Source of the DNA: Epiperipatus broadwayi
Lineage: Eukaryota > Onychophora > Udeonychophora > Euonychophora > Peripatidae
Length of the DNA: 64,000 bases
Direction of reading: 5' to 3'
Assembly (NCBI GenBank): GCA_028023455.1
Contig: JAQFVV010006199.1
Coordinates: 6,274,972 to 6,338,971 of the forward strand
Shown here: positions 37,125-50,544 of the stretch, one piece after another
Position numbering within the stretch: position 1 is the first letter of the stretch
How the letters are laid out: each line of letters opens with the position of its first letter
Notes under the pieces: generated by a model
Told to the model about the DNA's origin: nothing
Databases searched by the model: none
Seen by the model: only the letters and a program-made list of their open reading frames with translations
Translations under genes and position numbers: made by a program

Positions 37125-37180
37125 TGCCAGTGTTTCGAGTAACACAGTGGTTATCATTTGCCAATTCAATGTTTAATCTC
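37125..37180 (+). repeat. Possible tRNA 5'-half relic (Val-like)
   Basis: GTTTCGAGTAACACAGTGGTTATCATTTGCC resembles the first half of tRNA-Val, with an A box around AACACAGTGGTTATC. No B box follows at the right distance. Weak call. Confidence 0.25.
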
Positions 37181-38534
37181 ATTTCTTATATGGTAGTGAA
37201 GTTAATTTTTATGTGGAATATTTTTTTAATTAGAATAATTCATAATGTTTTATAACATGTTTGATTTGTTTTAATTATTAGCTAGACTTTATTGCAGTTA
37301 TTATATTTCATAAGAAAAGTTTTGTATTTTTATTTTTGGTAATTAAAGATTTAATAAATATTGAATTAAGAGAAATTCAAATAAAATGCCACATTGCTCA
37401 CCCAGGTTGTAAAGCTATAACTTTAAAGCTAGTTTATATATTGTGGAAATGTTTGATTATTGTTATAAATACAGTATATTGACAAAATATAAGTTTTATC
37501 TAAATAACTAATATGCTTCTATATATGCTTAAGCAGTTTAGCTTAATGGTTTTTTACTTGTATTTACTTATTTAAAAGGATTTTTTTGTTTCATTTTTAT
37601 AAAAAATTATGCAAAAGCATCAAAGATTATTAACTATTTATAATGCACTTACCACTTAGTATTATATGAAATAATTGAATGATATTATATCTTTAATGGC
37701 ATGGAGGTGATGTGGGATGTTTAAGTATTAAAGTAATGCTATAATCTAGAAATCAATTCAGAAATCTTTGGCTCTCAAGTTCAGCAGTAAATTAAATTAT
37801 ACTTAGGAAATGAGAAATATTTTAATTTTTTTTTGGAAGCTTGATGAATAAATCTGTGTTAAAGTGAAAAAATCAAACTGATACATATATATTGTAACCT
37901 CTTGAAAGAAAATAAATTGATAAAATAACCTCAGTGCTTATCCAGGTTAATCCATCCAGCTGATTGAAGGCCATCATATTGGGCAAGTCAAATTATAACC
38001 TAGTAAATTGTATTTAATATAAAAAAAAATATCACATAAGCCAAGTTCAGCACATTTAAGGAAAATGTCATATGCCACAACAAGAAGAGACACAGTGATA
38101 AGCAATTGCAATAAAATATTAAAATATAAAGCAATATTATTAATAACTTAGGAGTAGAACTCTTGGCTTGCTCTAGTACAAATACAAGACTCTGGGTATT
38201 GTGGGCATATGCCATTGAGGTTTCATTTAAGATCTTTCTCTTACAAACATCACACCACTATCATCTTTATTATCCATCTCCTAATAATATCATTGCTTTG
38301 ATCAGATATAAAGTATTCTCTTAAATCTTTGCCACCAAAGATTATCATCATTGAAAATAGCTTCTTCTTTAGCAAAATAATTTTAAATAACATGGTTCTT
38401 GAAATAAATTAAGGCATCTCAGGTAATATGATTGATTTTAATTGTAAAATAAATTCTCTAATTCTTAAGATCTGTTCAACTTGGAATGAAATCTTAGTAA
38501 ATAAGTAAGACACCCCTAAGTTAATGTCTTATCA

Positions 38535-38566
38535 CAATAATAATAATAACAACAACAACAACAACA

Positions 38567-38614
<48 letters not shown>
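38535..38614. repeat. Compound trinucleotide microsatellite (AAT)(AAC)(ATT)
   Basis: (AAT)n, then (AAC)n, then a long (ATT)n. The first and last blocks are mutually complementary, so the array can fold as a hairpin around the AAC block. Confidence 0.95.
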
Positions 38615-39670
38615 TAAAATAAAACAACATTATCTTACTTTAGAATAAGATAAATAATAAGCTCTTAGGATGACATTCAGATATTAAGGATGGATAAGGA
38701 ATTTTTTAGCCATCCTAAATTCTAAATACCATCTAAATTTATTATGGAGTAATGAATATGGTCACTTATATTTATGAAAAATAATTTTAAAATAAATAAG
38801 CACAGTGATCTTTTAATAAGCAAACTAAATTGGCTGAAGTGATTTCAAATAATAATATGTAATTATAATTTTATTAAGCAAAATATATCTTTGTTAAATG
38901 TAATTTTAATACTAAAATATAATTCAATAAAGTGACTTATTAATTTCAATGTTTATGTACTCTTACAACAAAACCTTTAAGATAATTTATTATACTCATA
39001 TAATTATTTATATTTGTGGTTAATGAGTGGATGATATGGAAAAATGACTATAAGAAAATTTTAATAATAAAAACAAATATTTATTTCACAGAAAAAGAAA
39101 TAACAAGTCACAAATATAACATATCCTTTAAGTCCACAAAGCCAGGGGCTTTCACAAACATTACCTTCTTTCAAAAATATATCAGAAGGATAAAATTACA
39201 AATGGATTTATGAAAAATAAATAAATTTGACTATATAAAATTATTTAGTAGGTTAAAATAAACTTTCTATTATTTTAAATTCTCAAAAGTTCTCACATAT
39301 TAAAGCATTCACATAATGTTAGAGTGTGTCTTTTCTATGAATAGTGTCCCTTTTAATTAATATTTAATATTATTTAAAAATACAAGCTTACCAATCCAGC
39401 AATGAAGGAGTGATAAGAATGTATAGTGTCTATTTATGTCTAAGAGACAATTTAAAATTTTGAAGTTAATTGTTTATTGTATTTATATCTTAACTCAACA
39501 AAGCTTAAATACAGGACCTACATATCACTAATATATAATTCACATCTAAATAAACCAAAACTGCTTCAAAAGGTAAGGGTGGTGTTCTTTAATACCTTGA
39601 TAAAAGTAACTTAACTGCCAGAATAAAGCCATGGTAAAACATTATACATGCTTTACAAAATATATTACCA

Positions 39671-39854
39671 ACAACAAACTGGATTCATATTGACATAAAT
39701 GAGATAAGGCAAAGTAAAAGTATGATGGCATGGCTTCATCTCTGATAGCGATAATAAAATGAACAACAAACTGGATTCATATTGAGATAACTGAGATAAG
39801 GCAAAGTAAAAGTATGATGGCATGGCTTCATCTCTGATAGTGATAATAAAATGA
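39671..39854. repeat. Tandem duplication, 92 bp x 2
   Basis: Units 39671-39762 and 39763-39854 differ at only a few bases. Each contains ACAACAAACTGGATTCATAT and GGCATGGCTTCATCTCTGAT. The 76-codon minus frame across it is a by-product of the duplication. Confidence 0.95.
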
Positions 39855-42204
39855 TCTAGGACTTTGTTACTAGTCAAGAAATGATCAGAATGCACAACAG
39901 GGATAAAAATACTAGATAGGGTTTTAACAAAGCATCATGTGCTTTGGATACAATGAGTTTAATAAAATTCATACAAAATACCTCAATAAACTATTGCGAG
40001 AACTAAGCCACAATCTTTAATAATAATGGCAAAGTAAGCATTCCTAAATAGAGAGACTAAAGCAAAATTTCTAAACAAAAATACTATAACTAACAGATAT
40101 GAAAGACAATAAACTAATAATTAATGATAAATGCAGCTTAGTTAAAATTAGGCAATAAATAAGCAATAAAATTAAATAATAGAAGCATACATCTACTTAT
40201 ATTGCATTCAGCATAATAATATATCTTTTATAAATAATTCATATGAAAAAGGGAATACATACTATTTTAAAATATGCAAATATCATACACTAATATTCTG
40301 AGAACTTTAATCCAAAAATTATTTTTAAATTTAAAATAGCATATAAAACAGACAAAATAATATGCATCTGAATGTACGCAAAATCATAAATAAAACATTA
40401 ACTCATTTACTATTTAAAATAAAGAAAGTCCTTATGTTTCTTACTGCTCTTCTACCATTAAACCATTAACAGAAATAGCCTATTAGGCAATAAAGTTCTG
40501 TGGACAGTAAAGATATTTAACACACAAATATAATGTAATTAAAGTATAAAAGTGCTTCATGGTTATCTTTAAATACGATTCAAAATAAATTATGCTACCT
40601 ATTTATAAGATATGACTATTCATTGAAAAAGTTTCCGTGGATTTAAATGAAGATAAATATTTATTAAATTGCAATAAAATGTTTATTCATACTTAAAATT
40701 AGTTATTTAATACTTAATTCTTTAAGATTATTATATTAATTAGCAGTAATAAAAGTGTATTCAGGAGGACAAATACTTCTTTTCAAATATCATATATTTA
40801 AAACTAAAACTGTGGTTTTCATAGTAACACTGAGAGAGAGTGTGTGTACTGGCTTTCACAAAATTAATAACTCAGGCAAAGTTCATTCAAATTCAATTCA
40901 AATGTAATACCAATTTCAAAATTATTTTGTATGAATTCTTTAAATAATGGGAGTTAATTATTTTATTTCCTTGGAATCTAAGAAAATGTATTTCTTTCCT
41001 CTTGAGGAAACAGTCATAATAAATAAATTCCATTTATGCTGTCATAAAAACAATGGATAATATTTTGTTATATTAACAGAACAAATAATTGTCTATTTAA
41101 GCAATATTATACTATAAAGTTAAAGATTTTCTTCTTGTAGATATAAAAATGATTTTATTGATGATTGATAAAATGTATTAATCATAAATAAGTCTTTAGT
41201 AAATGAAATTTTAAAGTTCTTTACACACAGTAAATTAATTTTAGATAATAGTTTAGAAACAAGTATTTTTAATAATTCAAGATTATTGCTGCTGATAATT
41301 TCCAGTATTTTACAACAAATTTAAATATTAGACAGATGCTTAAATATGTTTTGAAATTGATAACAGTTAGTATGATATCATAATGATATCAATAATGTCT
41401 ATTAAAGTTTTCTAGTGTATGAAATTTAAATAAAAGTAAGTTAAATATTGTAACAATTAACTAATTTTACCAATAAATCTGGTTGCAATGAAGATTCCTA
41501 GTCCTTGAAGTCCTAATCAGACATTGTGCCTAGATAATTTAACTTTTAATTATACATTAATTTAAAACCTTGTTAATTCAAACTGGAGTTTTAAAAACAG
41601 AAATGCAAACAACAAAATGATTAAAAAAATAAAGTGAAGAAATGAAGTATAGAAGCATCCAAATGAAGTGTGTGTGCAGGTGTTAATTTCACCTATTTAT
41701 AGCTTGGATCAGATGACCACTTTAAAACAGTAATTATTCTCATTTAAATCTACACCCCCTTTCCTTTATTGGTTCATATTCACAAACCAAGGACAGTTGT
41801 AACAAAAAATGTAATTAATATTTAGCTTTTAAAATAAATTAATTTCCCTAGAGCAGCAAATGGTTCACCTGTTCAGAATCAAGGTAACAAGCTCCAGAGT
41901 TTTACACTTAAAAAGTATTAAAAACCTAAAGCTGAAAACGTAAAAAACTTATCTGTACCCACTTTATTCAATTTAGAATTAATTCATAATTTTTTTTCAG
42001 TGTTCTGTGACAATTTTCATTCAATGTTTTAACAAAAATCTAATTATTAAATGATAATTTTAAAAACAAAATGGCAACAGAGCTATCACATGACCAGATG
42101 TATCCATAATAATCCTGCAGCAAGCAGTTCATTTGTTGACAGTCAAGCTAACTAGCTCCAATTTTTTATCTTAGAAATTACTAAAAACCTAAACCGAACA
42201 GGTT

Positions 42205-42340
42205 GCAATTTATGCTGAGCATTTTCCATTTTCCCAAGATGCAATTCATGGTGACTAGTATTTTTCCATTTTCACAAGATGCAATTCATGCCAACTAGTA
42301 TTTTTCCATTTTCCCAAGATGCAATTTATGATAAATCCTA
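42205..42340. repeat. 40-bp minisatellite, array 1
   Basis: Spacing of GCAATT landmarks is exactly 40 (42241, 42281, 42321). The unit is of the form GCAATTCATG..ACTAGTATTTTTCC followed by ATTTTCCCAAGAT. About three units, little diverged. Confidence 0.9.
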
Positions 42341-42754
42341 GATATGATGTAGAATAAAATATTTTTATATAACAATTAGAATAATATTTGACAATAGCTG
42401 TAATATAATCATAACATAAAAAAGCTCTTTTTGGCAATTTTTAATTTTTGCCTTTTTCAATATGTCTTGATTAACTACAAAAAAAAAAAAACCTATATTG
42501 CATACATAGTGACATCTACTGGCTCTATATAAAATTAACACAAGCCTATAATTATGCTTTAGTATCTTTATAATAGCACACATTATATAACCCTCCATTC
42601 ATTTTTCATTATCCAATTATTAGTTAAATTAATTGACATTTTATAAGTGTTCTTACAATTATTTCTGTTATAATTAATGTAACTAGTTTCATATATCTTC
42701 CTTCTATTAATTTCTATTAATTTATTTCTTTGTATTTTAGGTGTTTGAATTTAT

Positions 42755-43000
42755 GATAACTAGTATTTTTCTTATTTCCCAAGATGCAATTCATGCTGAA
42801 TTAATATTTTTCTATTTTCCCAAGATGCAATTTATGCTAATTAGTATTTTTCCATTTTCCCAAGATTCAGTTTTCATTGACTGCTATTTTTTTTTATTTT
42901 ACCAAAGTACAATTTACACCGAACTAGTATTTTTTCATACTCCCAAGTTGCAATTCATGCTGAAATAGTACTTTTTTTCATTTTCCCAAGATGCAATTCA
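42755..43000. repeat. 40-43-bp minisatellite, array 2
   Basis: About six units of the same monomer, more diverged, with spacings near 41-43 (42786, 42827, about 42867, 42909, 42950, 42993). It creates a 75-codon frame with a repeated P-K-M-Q-F-M-L pattern, which I take as a by-product. Confidence 0.9.
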
Positions 43001-43005
43001 TTTTT

Positions 43006-44265
43006 TACATGGAACTTATATAACAAATGAATAATAAGAATTAGCTATGAAAACTATAGTACTCTCACCAAAGGAACCCAATTTTTAAGTAACCACATGT
43101 TAATCTAACACCAACTTCAACCATTGTGCCATATGTTTTAATTCATACTATCATGTCTTTCTACATATTTTTCTCAATATGTAAACCTAATTTGACATAT
43201 GAATCTTGGATATATGATAATTATTTTTCTATCAATTACTGTAAATAATCTTTTTATTCCTATCACAAACAAGATTGTAAACCTTCATTACATATCTAAT
43301 ATCATTAATCAATTTGTATCTAAAACCTCATGTTTTCAAATGCAACTTATATAACCTTTTTGAGTCTTGATAAAGTTTTCCCATTGAAACATAAATTAAT
43401 CTTCCTGTCTAAACAATAAAATTAAAGATATTTCTTGTTACAATAATTATTTACAAATTTAAACATTAGAATAAAATAAAATATATAAATAAAATTTACA
43501 TGATACTTGAAATAAAATAAATAGTACCCATGATATTTAATACAGTCATTTAACATTAATTTTAATTTACAAAAGTTGCTCAGAATATAATTTTATATTG
43601 TCAGTTTTTAAAATTAGACATTAATAATACTTAAAATAAATAAATGTTAAAATTGAATCCATTCATTCAACCATTCATTTATCTACTAATTTAAATTCTG
43701 GCTTTAATTATTATTAGCTTTATTATAACTTTTTGTGAATAAATAACTCTAAATATTTAATTATAACTGTGCTAAAATTAAGATTACATTAATGCATTAT
43801 GAATTCAATTTAATTTTTAGCAAACCTAAATGTAGGATTTGAACTCAGGTTTTTAATTCTAAAATTAGTATTAGCTTTTAAAAACATTTTAGTGGTTAAA
43901 TTTTGACTACATTAGCACTATTAACTTTGAAAATACATTCCTAATTATTTTAATCTATCAACTATCAAATATTTAAATATTTTGCTATGATAAGCATTAT
44001 TTAAGACTAAAACATTATAAGTCAAGCTGCCAAAATTATTTTTACAGCTATAAAATTTACAAATATACTGATATAGTAATTCTTTATATGCAGAATCATA
44101 GCATTACAAGGCACTAACAAAAATCTATTTACTATATAATTAAACTATATATATATATATATTTAGATATTTTGGCATAAGACATGCCCTGGCATTTAGA
44201 TTCCAGGAAAAACCAAAGGTTACTATATATATTACAATGGATTCTTAACATTGAATGAGAAAGCT
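43006..44265. other. AT-rich stretch
   Basis: No gene. Near 43825-43885 on the minus strand, CCTGAGTTCAAATCC resembles a B box with a weak A box upstream, a possible old tRNA-derived repeat. A TA run lies at 44146-44161. Confidence 0.45.
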
Positions 44266-44268
44266 GGT

Positions 44269-45173
44269 ATCATCATCATCATCAACCTTTATCAATCCAC
44301 TGCAGGGTGAGAGTCTCACAAAGTTCAATCCATCTCTGATCTCTAGCTTCTCTTCTCACATCATTCCTGCACACTTTCTTATTTCATCCATTCATCTCAC
44401 ATGTGGTCTCTTTCTGGATCTTTTGTAATCTCTTGGAATCCAGTTTAAGATTTCAATTGTCCATCTATTATCATCTCTTCTAGCAATATGTCCAGCCCAA
44501 CTTTACTTCAGTCTTTTAAATTTTTCAATGAGGTCATTAACACCTGTTTGTTCTTTTAACCATATGTATTGCATTTTTGATCTCTTCTTGTTACTCCCAA
44601 CATGCATCTCTCCATACTTCTTTGAGTGGTCTGAAGTCTCTGTATTGCTCTTCTATTAAGCATCCAAGTCTTAGATCCATAAGTAAGAACTGGTAAAACA
44701 TATTTATAAAAAAACCTTTCTTTTCAAACATATAGGCATATTTCCTTTTAGTATCAAGTTATTTCTACCAAAAGCATTCCAATCAAATTTCATCCATTAT
44801 GTTTCCATCTGTATTAATAATCTGACCAAGGTATTTATAACTGTTAACTTCTTCTAACTCATCATAAGCAATATTTTTTCATATTTTGAGAAAATCCATT
44901 AAACATTACTTTACTTTTTTTAACATTTATCTTTAGTTCTCCTTTCCTACTTTCATCTGATAACTACTGTAACATTTCCTGCAGCTCTAAAGCATTATTT
45001 GCAAAAGCAACTACATCATCTGCAAAATCTAAATGACTTAAATAATCTCCATTTACTTTCACTCCTTTAGCTTACCATTTTAATCCATAAAATACTTCTT
45101 GCAGCACTGCTGTAAAAGTTTTGGAGATATGGAGTCACCCTGTCTTACATCCTTCATAATGTTGACTTTACCA
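44269..45173 (-). pseudogene. RTE-type LINE 3' fragment, copy A
   Basis: Same family and same strand as 50545-52040. The 3' end lies at the CATCATCATCATC tail (44269-44283 on the plus strand), a simple-repeat end usual for RTE-type LINEs. Going up the gene it contains the C-terminal region (conserved tract LQTTQR...MERCMLGV, recognisable through frameshifts near 44600) and the RT active-site area near 45040. Homology with copy B stops near 45173, the 5' truncation. It has more stops than copy B. Confidence 0.8.
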
Positions 45174-45407
45174 GAAATAATTTTCACATGATAATGTTAT
45201 CACGCGCAAAGTTTTTTATAAATTATAATAAAAAAATACAATTATATTAATTACTTTGTCTTAAAATACCTGATGCAGTTTGAAACTGGCATACAGTGAG
45301 GTCACTTCAATTGTTTGGGATAATCTTATGTGAGAATACATTGTGCACTGTTCTACATGTAAATTTAATTAGCTATTCTTTTAGAATAATAATGCTACAT
45401 TTATATA

Positions 45408-45760
45408 CAATCATCATCAGCACATTTTAAAATGCCATCACTGCACTGTTGAATGAATATATTTTCAAATTTATTCTTAATTATTACCTTTTTTTCTTCA
45501 CATTACTCCAAGAAAACTTTATCTCATCCATTTTATATATAATTTTTTTTAGATCTTTTACAAATTTTTCTGTTGTTATTCTTTTCATCAATTTATTGAT
45601 CCAAGTTTCATTTTAGTTTTTTAATCTTTATATGATCACAATGATTTCCCAAAATCTTCTATGCTTTGACTTTAAATGACATTTTTGCAGTTATCTTCAG
45701 TAGTATTTTGCTAGTTTTGCATTTATTTGATGACAAAAAGCTGGAACTAAAATATTGCTT
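45408..45760 (-). repeat. Possible 3' end of a diverged RTE-type LINE
   Basis: ATCATCATCAGCACATTTT at 45410 followed by CCATCACTGCACTGTTG has the order (repeat tail, then a CCACTGCA-like block) seen at the 3' ends of copies A and B and of RTE elements generally. The rest is too decayed to translate. Confidence 0.35.
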
Positions 45761-45886
45761 CATTGATTAAAAAAAATCACTTAATGTTAATATTGCACAC
45801 AAGATTACTTTTGAAATCTTTCAAGCATATTTATTCTTCTCTTATTAAATTTTAAAAACAAACACATTTCTTTTCCATAATTTCTT

Positions 45887-46229
45887 TACATATTTATAAT
45901 TATTTTTTATAAAATATTCATTTAATCTTTATTTTTTTAGATGAGTGATGAAATTATATCAGATTTTATTAAAAATATTTATTTCTAAAACAAAATAAGT
46001 CAAAAGAAATCAATAATGTGTGGCCACTTGTAGGAAATGTATTCATTTTTTGCTTAGATTTCAAAAATGAAAACATTTACATATTTATGACTGTTTTTTA
46101 CAAAGTACTTATTTAATATTTATTTTTTTAGAAGAATAATGTGATTAAATCAGAATTTATTATGAAATATTTTTATAAAAAAAACAAGTCAAAAGAAATC
46201 AATAACTTATGGCAGCAACTTGTAATTGG
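45887..46229. repeat. Direct duplication, about 148 bp, period 191
   Basis: TACATATTTATAATTATTTT at 45887 and TACATATTTATGACTGTTTT at 46078 begin two diverged copies, each ending CAAGTCAAAAGAAATCAATAA-like and then an ACTTGTA block. The unit identity is unknown. Confidence 0.8.
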
Positions 46230-46654
46230 TTGAAAAAGAAAGCTTTTATATTGTCGGCAGCAGATTTCTTTTTTTCATTTTTTAAAATCATAAGTAGAAT
46301 TTGAAATAAGAATTCATTAGTTTTAAATGGTTTAAATAAAAATTTATTTGGGTTTATAAACTAAATTAAAGCAACTCTGATTTTTTTAATTTAATGACTT
46401 GTACCTTAACTGCCCAATAATAAAAAATAATTGTTTTTTACAAATCTCATTACATATTTAAGTTTATGATTTTTGTATTTGTTTGCAAAATTAAAATAAT
46501 ACTTTTATGGCTAATTTTTATTGTAAATTTATAATTCTAACAAATAATTCAAAATTTCTAAAACTATAATAAAGAATGGAGATAAAATTTATTAAATAAA
46601 AGATTGGAAATTTAATCCAATTAGGATTAGGGATTTTTTAAAATCAAACAAACA

Positions 46655-46985
46655 GCTGAAGGGTTCTTTTAATTCATTCGCTGATATCAATGATATCTGT
46701 TTGTTCTTCCGTTTAACATTTTATCTTTGATCCTTCTTGTTAATGGCAACATAATTTCACAGTTTGCATTATGATCTTTTAATTCTAGATTGTTTTATTA
46801 AGTGTTCAAGTTTCTGCCCATAAATAGAAATTGGTAGAACACTGTTAAAAACCCTTTTTCCATACCGATAAGTGTATTTTCATTTAATATTAAATTACTT
46901 TTAGTGAAAACACTTTATTAAAGTTTAATTTTCTGATTAATTAATTTATGTTATTATCTGTACCAAAATATTTTTAGAAAAAAAA
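46655..46985 (-). pseudogene. Old RTE-type LINE fragment
   Basis: It can be aligned to copies A and B in order: CTGTTTGTTCTT, TTTTATCTTTGATCCTTCTTGTTA, TATTAAGTGTTCAAGTTTCTG..CCATAA, AAACCC..TTTTTCCATACCGATAAG and TTTAATATTAAATTACTTTTAG. It covers the part downstream of the RT domain. It is strongly decayed, so much older than copies A and B. Confidence 0.6.
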
Positions 46986-46989
46986 AGGC

Positions 46990-49900
46990 ACTATTTATTG
47001 CAAGTAATTAAGAAAATATGATCCAAATGCACATAGTGTTGTTAAGTCAATTTTTAAAATAGAGAATTATTGCAAAACTGAATTACATTTTCTAAAACTT
47101 AAATAAAATTTGATTAAAAATATAGATGGATAGCTAATAGTTATCATAATGGTGCTAGTCAGGAAATTGGCAATTAATCAATTGCAGATACCCAATTTAA
47201 GTATCTAATGGTGAAATTTATATGTATCTAATGTTTTTCTGCTTTGCAAGCCCTTATTGATGCCACATTTGTGATGGTATATAATGCTAGGGTACTGATG
47301 ATTATCTGATTTTTCTAAATGATATTTACCTTGGAGCTAATAATAATTAAAGAGCAAGTTTATTTTTCTCATAATTACTGACTTTATTTTAATATTTTTT
47401 ACATACTCTGTGTATGTTAATGATCAAGTGTGCACCCATTATTATATTTCCGAATCTATATTTGGGTAGGCATAAACTTCAATAATAATAAAGATATTAA
47501 ACTATGAATGCATGCAATAAAATCACACCCAGAACTTCTATAATAAAATATGAATTTAATAATAAATAAAGTACAAATAAAATGACACTTTAATAAAGAT
47601 TTTAGTATCTACAGCTATTAAATATAAAACTATTACTTACTTTAGAAATATTAACAACAACTTATGATAAATTTAATTATTCTAATAAGTTCATTGTTAG
47701 ATAAATATCAAATAAAAATAATATTATAAATATGGATTTTTATTAATAAAGATTGTTAAAATTATCATAATTACAAATATGGCCAGGCCAACAAAATGCC
47801 TAGAAAACATAATTTGCTGCTTTATATTATCATTTTAACTAAAAGAAGCTTAATTTACTATTCTCTAAGTTATAAATAGAGTCACGAGACATTTTCCAAT
47901 TATAAATAAATATTGTTAATATATAAATTTTGGTATATATATAAAAAATAAATAAAACAAGGGATTTGTTTAAATTATTTTAAATTTTTTTTTAGATAAC
48001 ATTAATAAATAATAAATGAATATATTAACTCAATATTTTAATTCTATTTTAGATTTAAAAAAATGAATATTGAGTAAATAATTTTCTTCCTTTCAAAAAG
48101 CAGTTTTTTTATAGTTCTGTTTTAAAAAATGCATATTATTTCACTTTATAAATCATAATCAGCAACAAAAATAAATAGCAAATTTTTGTTCCTGCTAGAT
48201 TCTATAATTTCCTTTAAACTATCAAATTAAACATGAGAATTGCATAAATTAATTTTACTTAAGTATTTTTTTCTATAATGTAAAAATTAACAGATATTAG
48301 TATAATGAAAGGTAAAGAATAGCTATAGAACAAACTTAATGAATAGTTCTTTAGATAGACATGCTAGCATGTAGCTTCTCTTAAGAATTATTGTTTTTGT
48401 AGTATGATGATTGGTAGGTCCATGGAAGCTTATTACAGCTGCATCCTTGTAAACCTTTTCCAGAACTCACTGTCCTACTTTCATGACTGATTTGATATTA
48501 TTATTTCTGTTGATCCCAAACTTTAGCTCAAATATAGCTATCTTACAACTCTCTGTGCGCTAATTATTTTATAATTAACCTTCCAATTAAGTTTGTCTTT
48601 TTCTTAAAAACAATCTCTCTTTAATTATAAGTGGTTGTCTTTTTTATAGACTTTTTCTGAATGATGTTTGAATAAATAAAAATATTTACTTGCTCTGCTT
48701 TAATTAATTATTTAATCATTTTTCATTTATATCAAAATATTTATAAAAAAAAAATTCCTTGATAGGTTTTAAAACTTTCAAAAAGCTAAATTTAAAAAAA
48801 AAAAAAAACTTATTTTCCCAAACTTAAACGTAATTAATTAAAATATCTGGTTAATCTGATTTTAATTAATCAATCAATTAATTAAATGATTATAAAATAA
48901 AACAATCCTTTTGTATAGTAAACATACCCACATTTACATGTATAAAAAATTAAATACAAATTTTTAAATATTAATATACACATCTTTTATGCACTATCAA
49001 AAAAAAAAAAAAAGTAAATAAACAAAAAAAAAATGTAAACAATCAAATGATAAAGTTTTGAAATTCACAAACTTATTAAAATTTATGAATCTCAATTTTG
49101 CAGCTGCCATTTTTTTCTTGCTAAATATAACATTGTCAAATCTCAAACTGAAATTATTATCCATGTTTTCTTTCTGATTTAAGTATAATTTATTATTGTA
49201 ATTGTAAGCATATGTAAATAAACAAATATATATATAAACATTAAAATACAGAAGTTTATTAAATTTTACAATATAGCAGTAGCCATTTTTTTCATTTCGA
49301 AGCACAGCACACATTTCTTTGGTTTATGATAAAAGCTTTGCTTTATTATTCTTTCAAAATTTGATTTACAGTATTTCACATAATAAAATGTTTCTAACTG
49401 TAATGCTAAAATTTTTACAAAATTTAAGAATATTCATAAAATTGAAACAGACTTAAAAACATCAAAACAATTAGAGAAGGTATAGTCCCTGATAATAAGA
49501 ATTCTACTAAGTTTCCATAGAAATAAAAAGTTTTAGAATAGAAGAATATAACCTAGAGAATATTTAATTGTGATGAAAGTTGAAATTTCAATATTCATTT
49601 TATTTTTAAAAAAATAAAGATATAATACAATAAGTTTTTATTTTTTGAATGAATGTGTTTGGGTAAGCACACACCATAATAAACATGTATGTAAATATAC
49701 CTTTTCAATTTATTATTAATAATTATATTATTATTTTTAAATTCTGTTTGCACTATAATTTTAATTTATGTATGTATTCTATATATAAATAAATAAATTT
49801 GGTATATACATATGCATGTTAAAAATTCATTGTACACTTACAGTTTAGTAAACAGTATAGATTTTATTGTAGTGAAAGCTTATTAACAAAATTTGAGCTT

Positions 49901-50540
49901 ATTATATGTGAGATATGATGTACATAAGACCACTTGAAGCAAAATCTAGTGGATGATGCAGTTTCATTATATTTAAACTAGGTACTTATTTACAAAGAAA
50001 GTATGATTATCTCTGATGATAATGATTTTGCTTCACTATATTGTAATTAGAAAATTTACATAAAACAAAAGAATAATAAATTATAAAGAATATGCAACTT
50101 TCAATGATTAATTTAAGCTAAATAGATGAATGCTATTGGATTTGAATATGGAAAAACTCTCTAGAAACTTTTTTTTTCTTTTATTAAAAAATTGTATTTT
50201 CTATTATTCTAATGTTTATATCCTTTAAAGAATATCTGAAACACTATAATATTGAAAAAAAGAGACTATTCTATAGAGATGAATCCATTATTGGTCATCT
50301 ATCTAAATATATATAAAATGAAATATATTAATGTTATTTATGATTCATATAAGCATGTCGATTTTTTTTTCAATAATTGTGATGTTAAGAAAAATGACCT
50401 TATTCAGTTAAATTCAACAATTTTAAAACAACTTAATCACACTTGAATCTAAAATTCTGTTTATGTTTATCAGCATATTTTAATATATTAGATATCTTTC
50501 TATCCAAAGAATCTCTTCAATATAAAAAAAATAGAGAAAT
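46990..50540. other. AT-rich stretch
   Basis: No gene supported. A richer patch at 48400-48560 has decayed coding-like character on the minus strand (KVYKDAAVISFHGP) without a family I can name. The minus 105-codon frame at 48997-49314 is low complexity. Confidence 0.5.
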
Positions 50541-50544
50541 AACA

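Larger units (their letters stand above)
35657..41840. other. AT-rich stretch with minor repeats
   Basis: No gene supported. It contains a possible tRNA-Val-like half, a compound microsatellite and a 92-bp duplication (listed separately). At 36600-36660 there is a short direct repeat of CAGCTG-bearing sequence. Frames at 36146, 38000 and 39016 look like chance. Confidence 0.55.
41846..43005. repeat. Composite repeat: duplicated 90-bp block plus two minisatellite arrays
   Basis: A block at about 41850-41940 (GCAGCAAATGGTTCACC ... AGCTCC ... TAAAAACCTAAAGCTGAA) recurs diverged at about 42112-42202. The second copy runs directly into a 40-bp minisatellite. After a 420-bp interval (42331-42750) the minisatellite resumes. 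A flanking block plus a central minisatellite is the plan of several non-autonomous animal elements, for example Helentron-associated ones, but I see no terminal signature that proves this. Confidence 0.5.
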
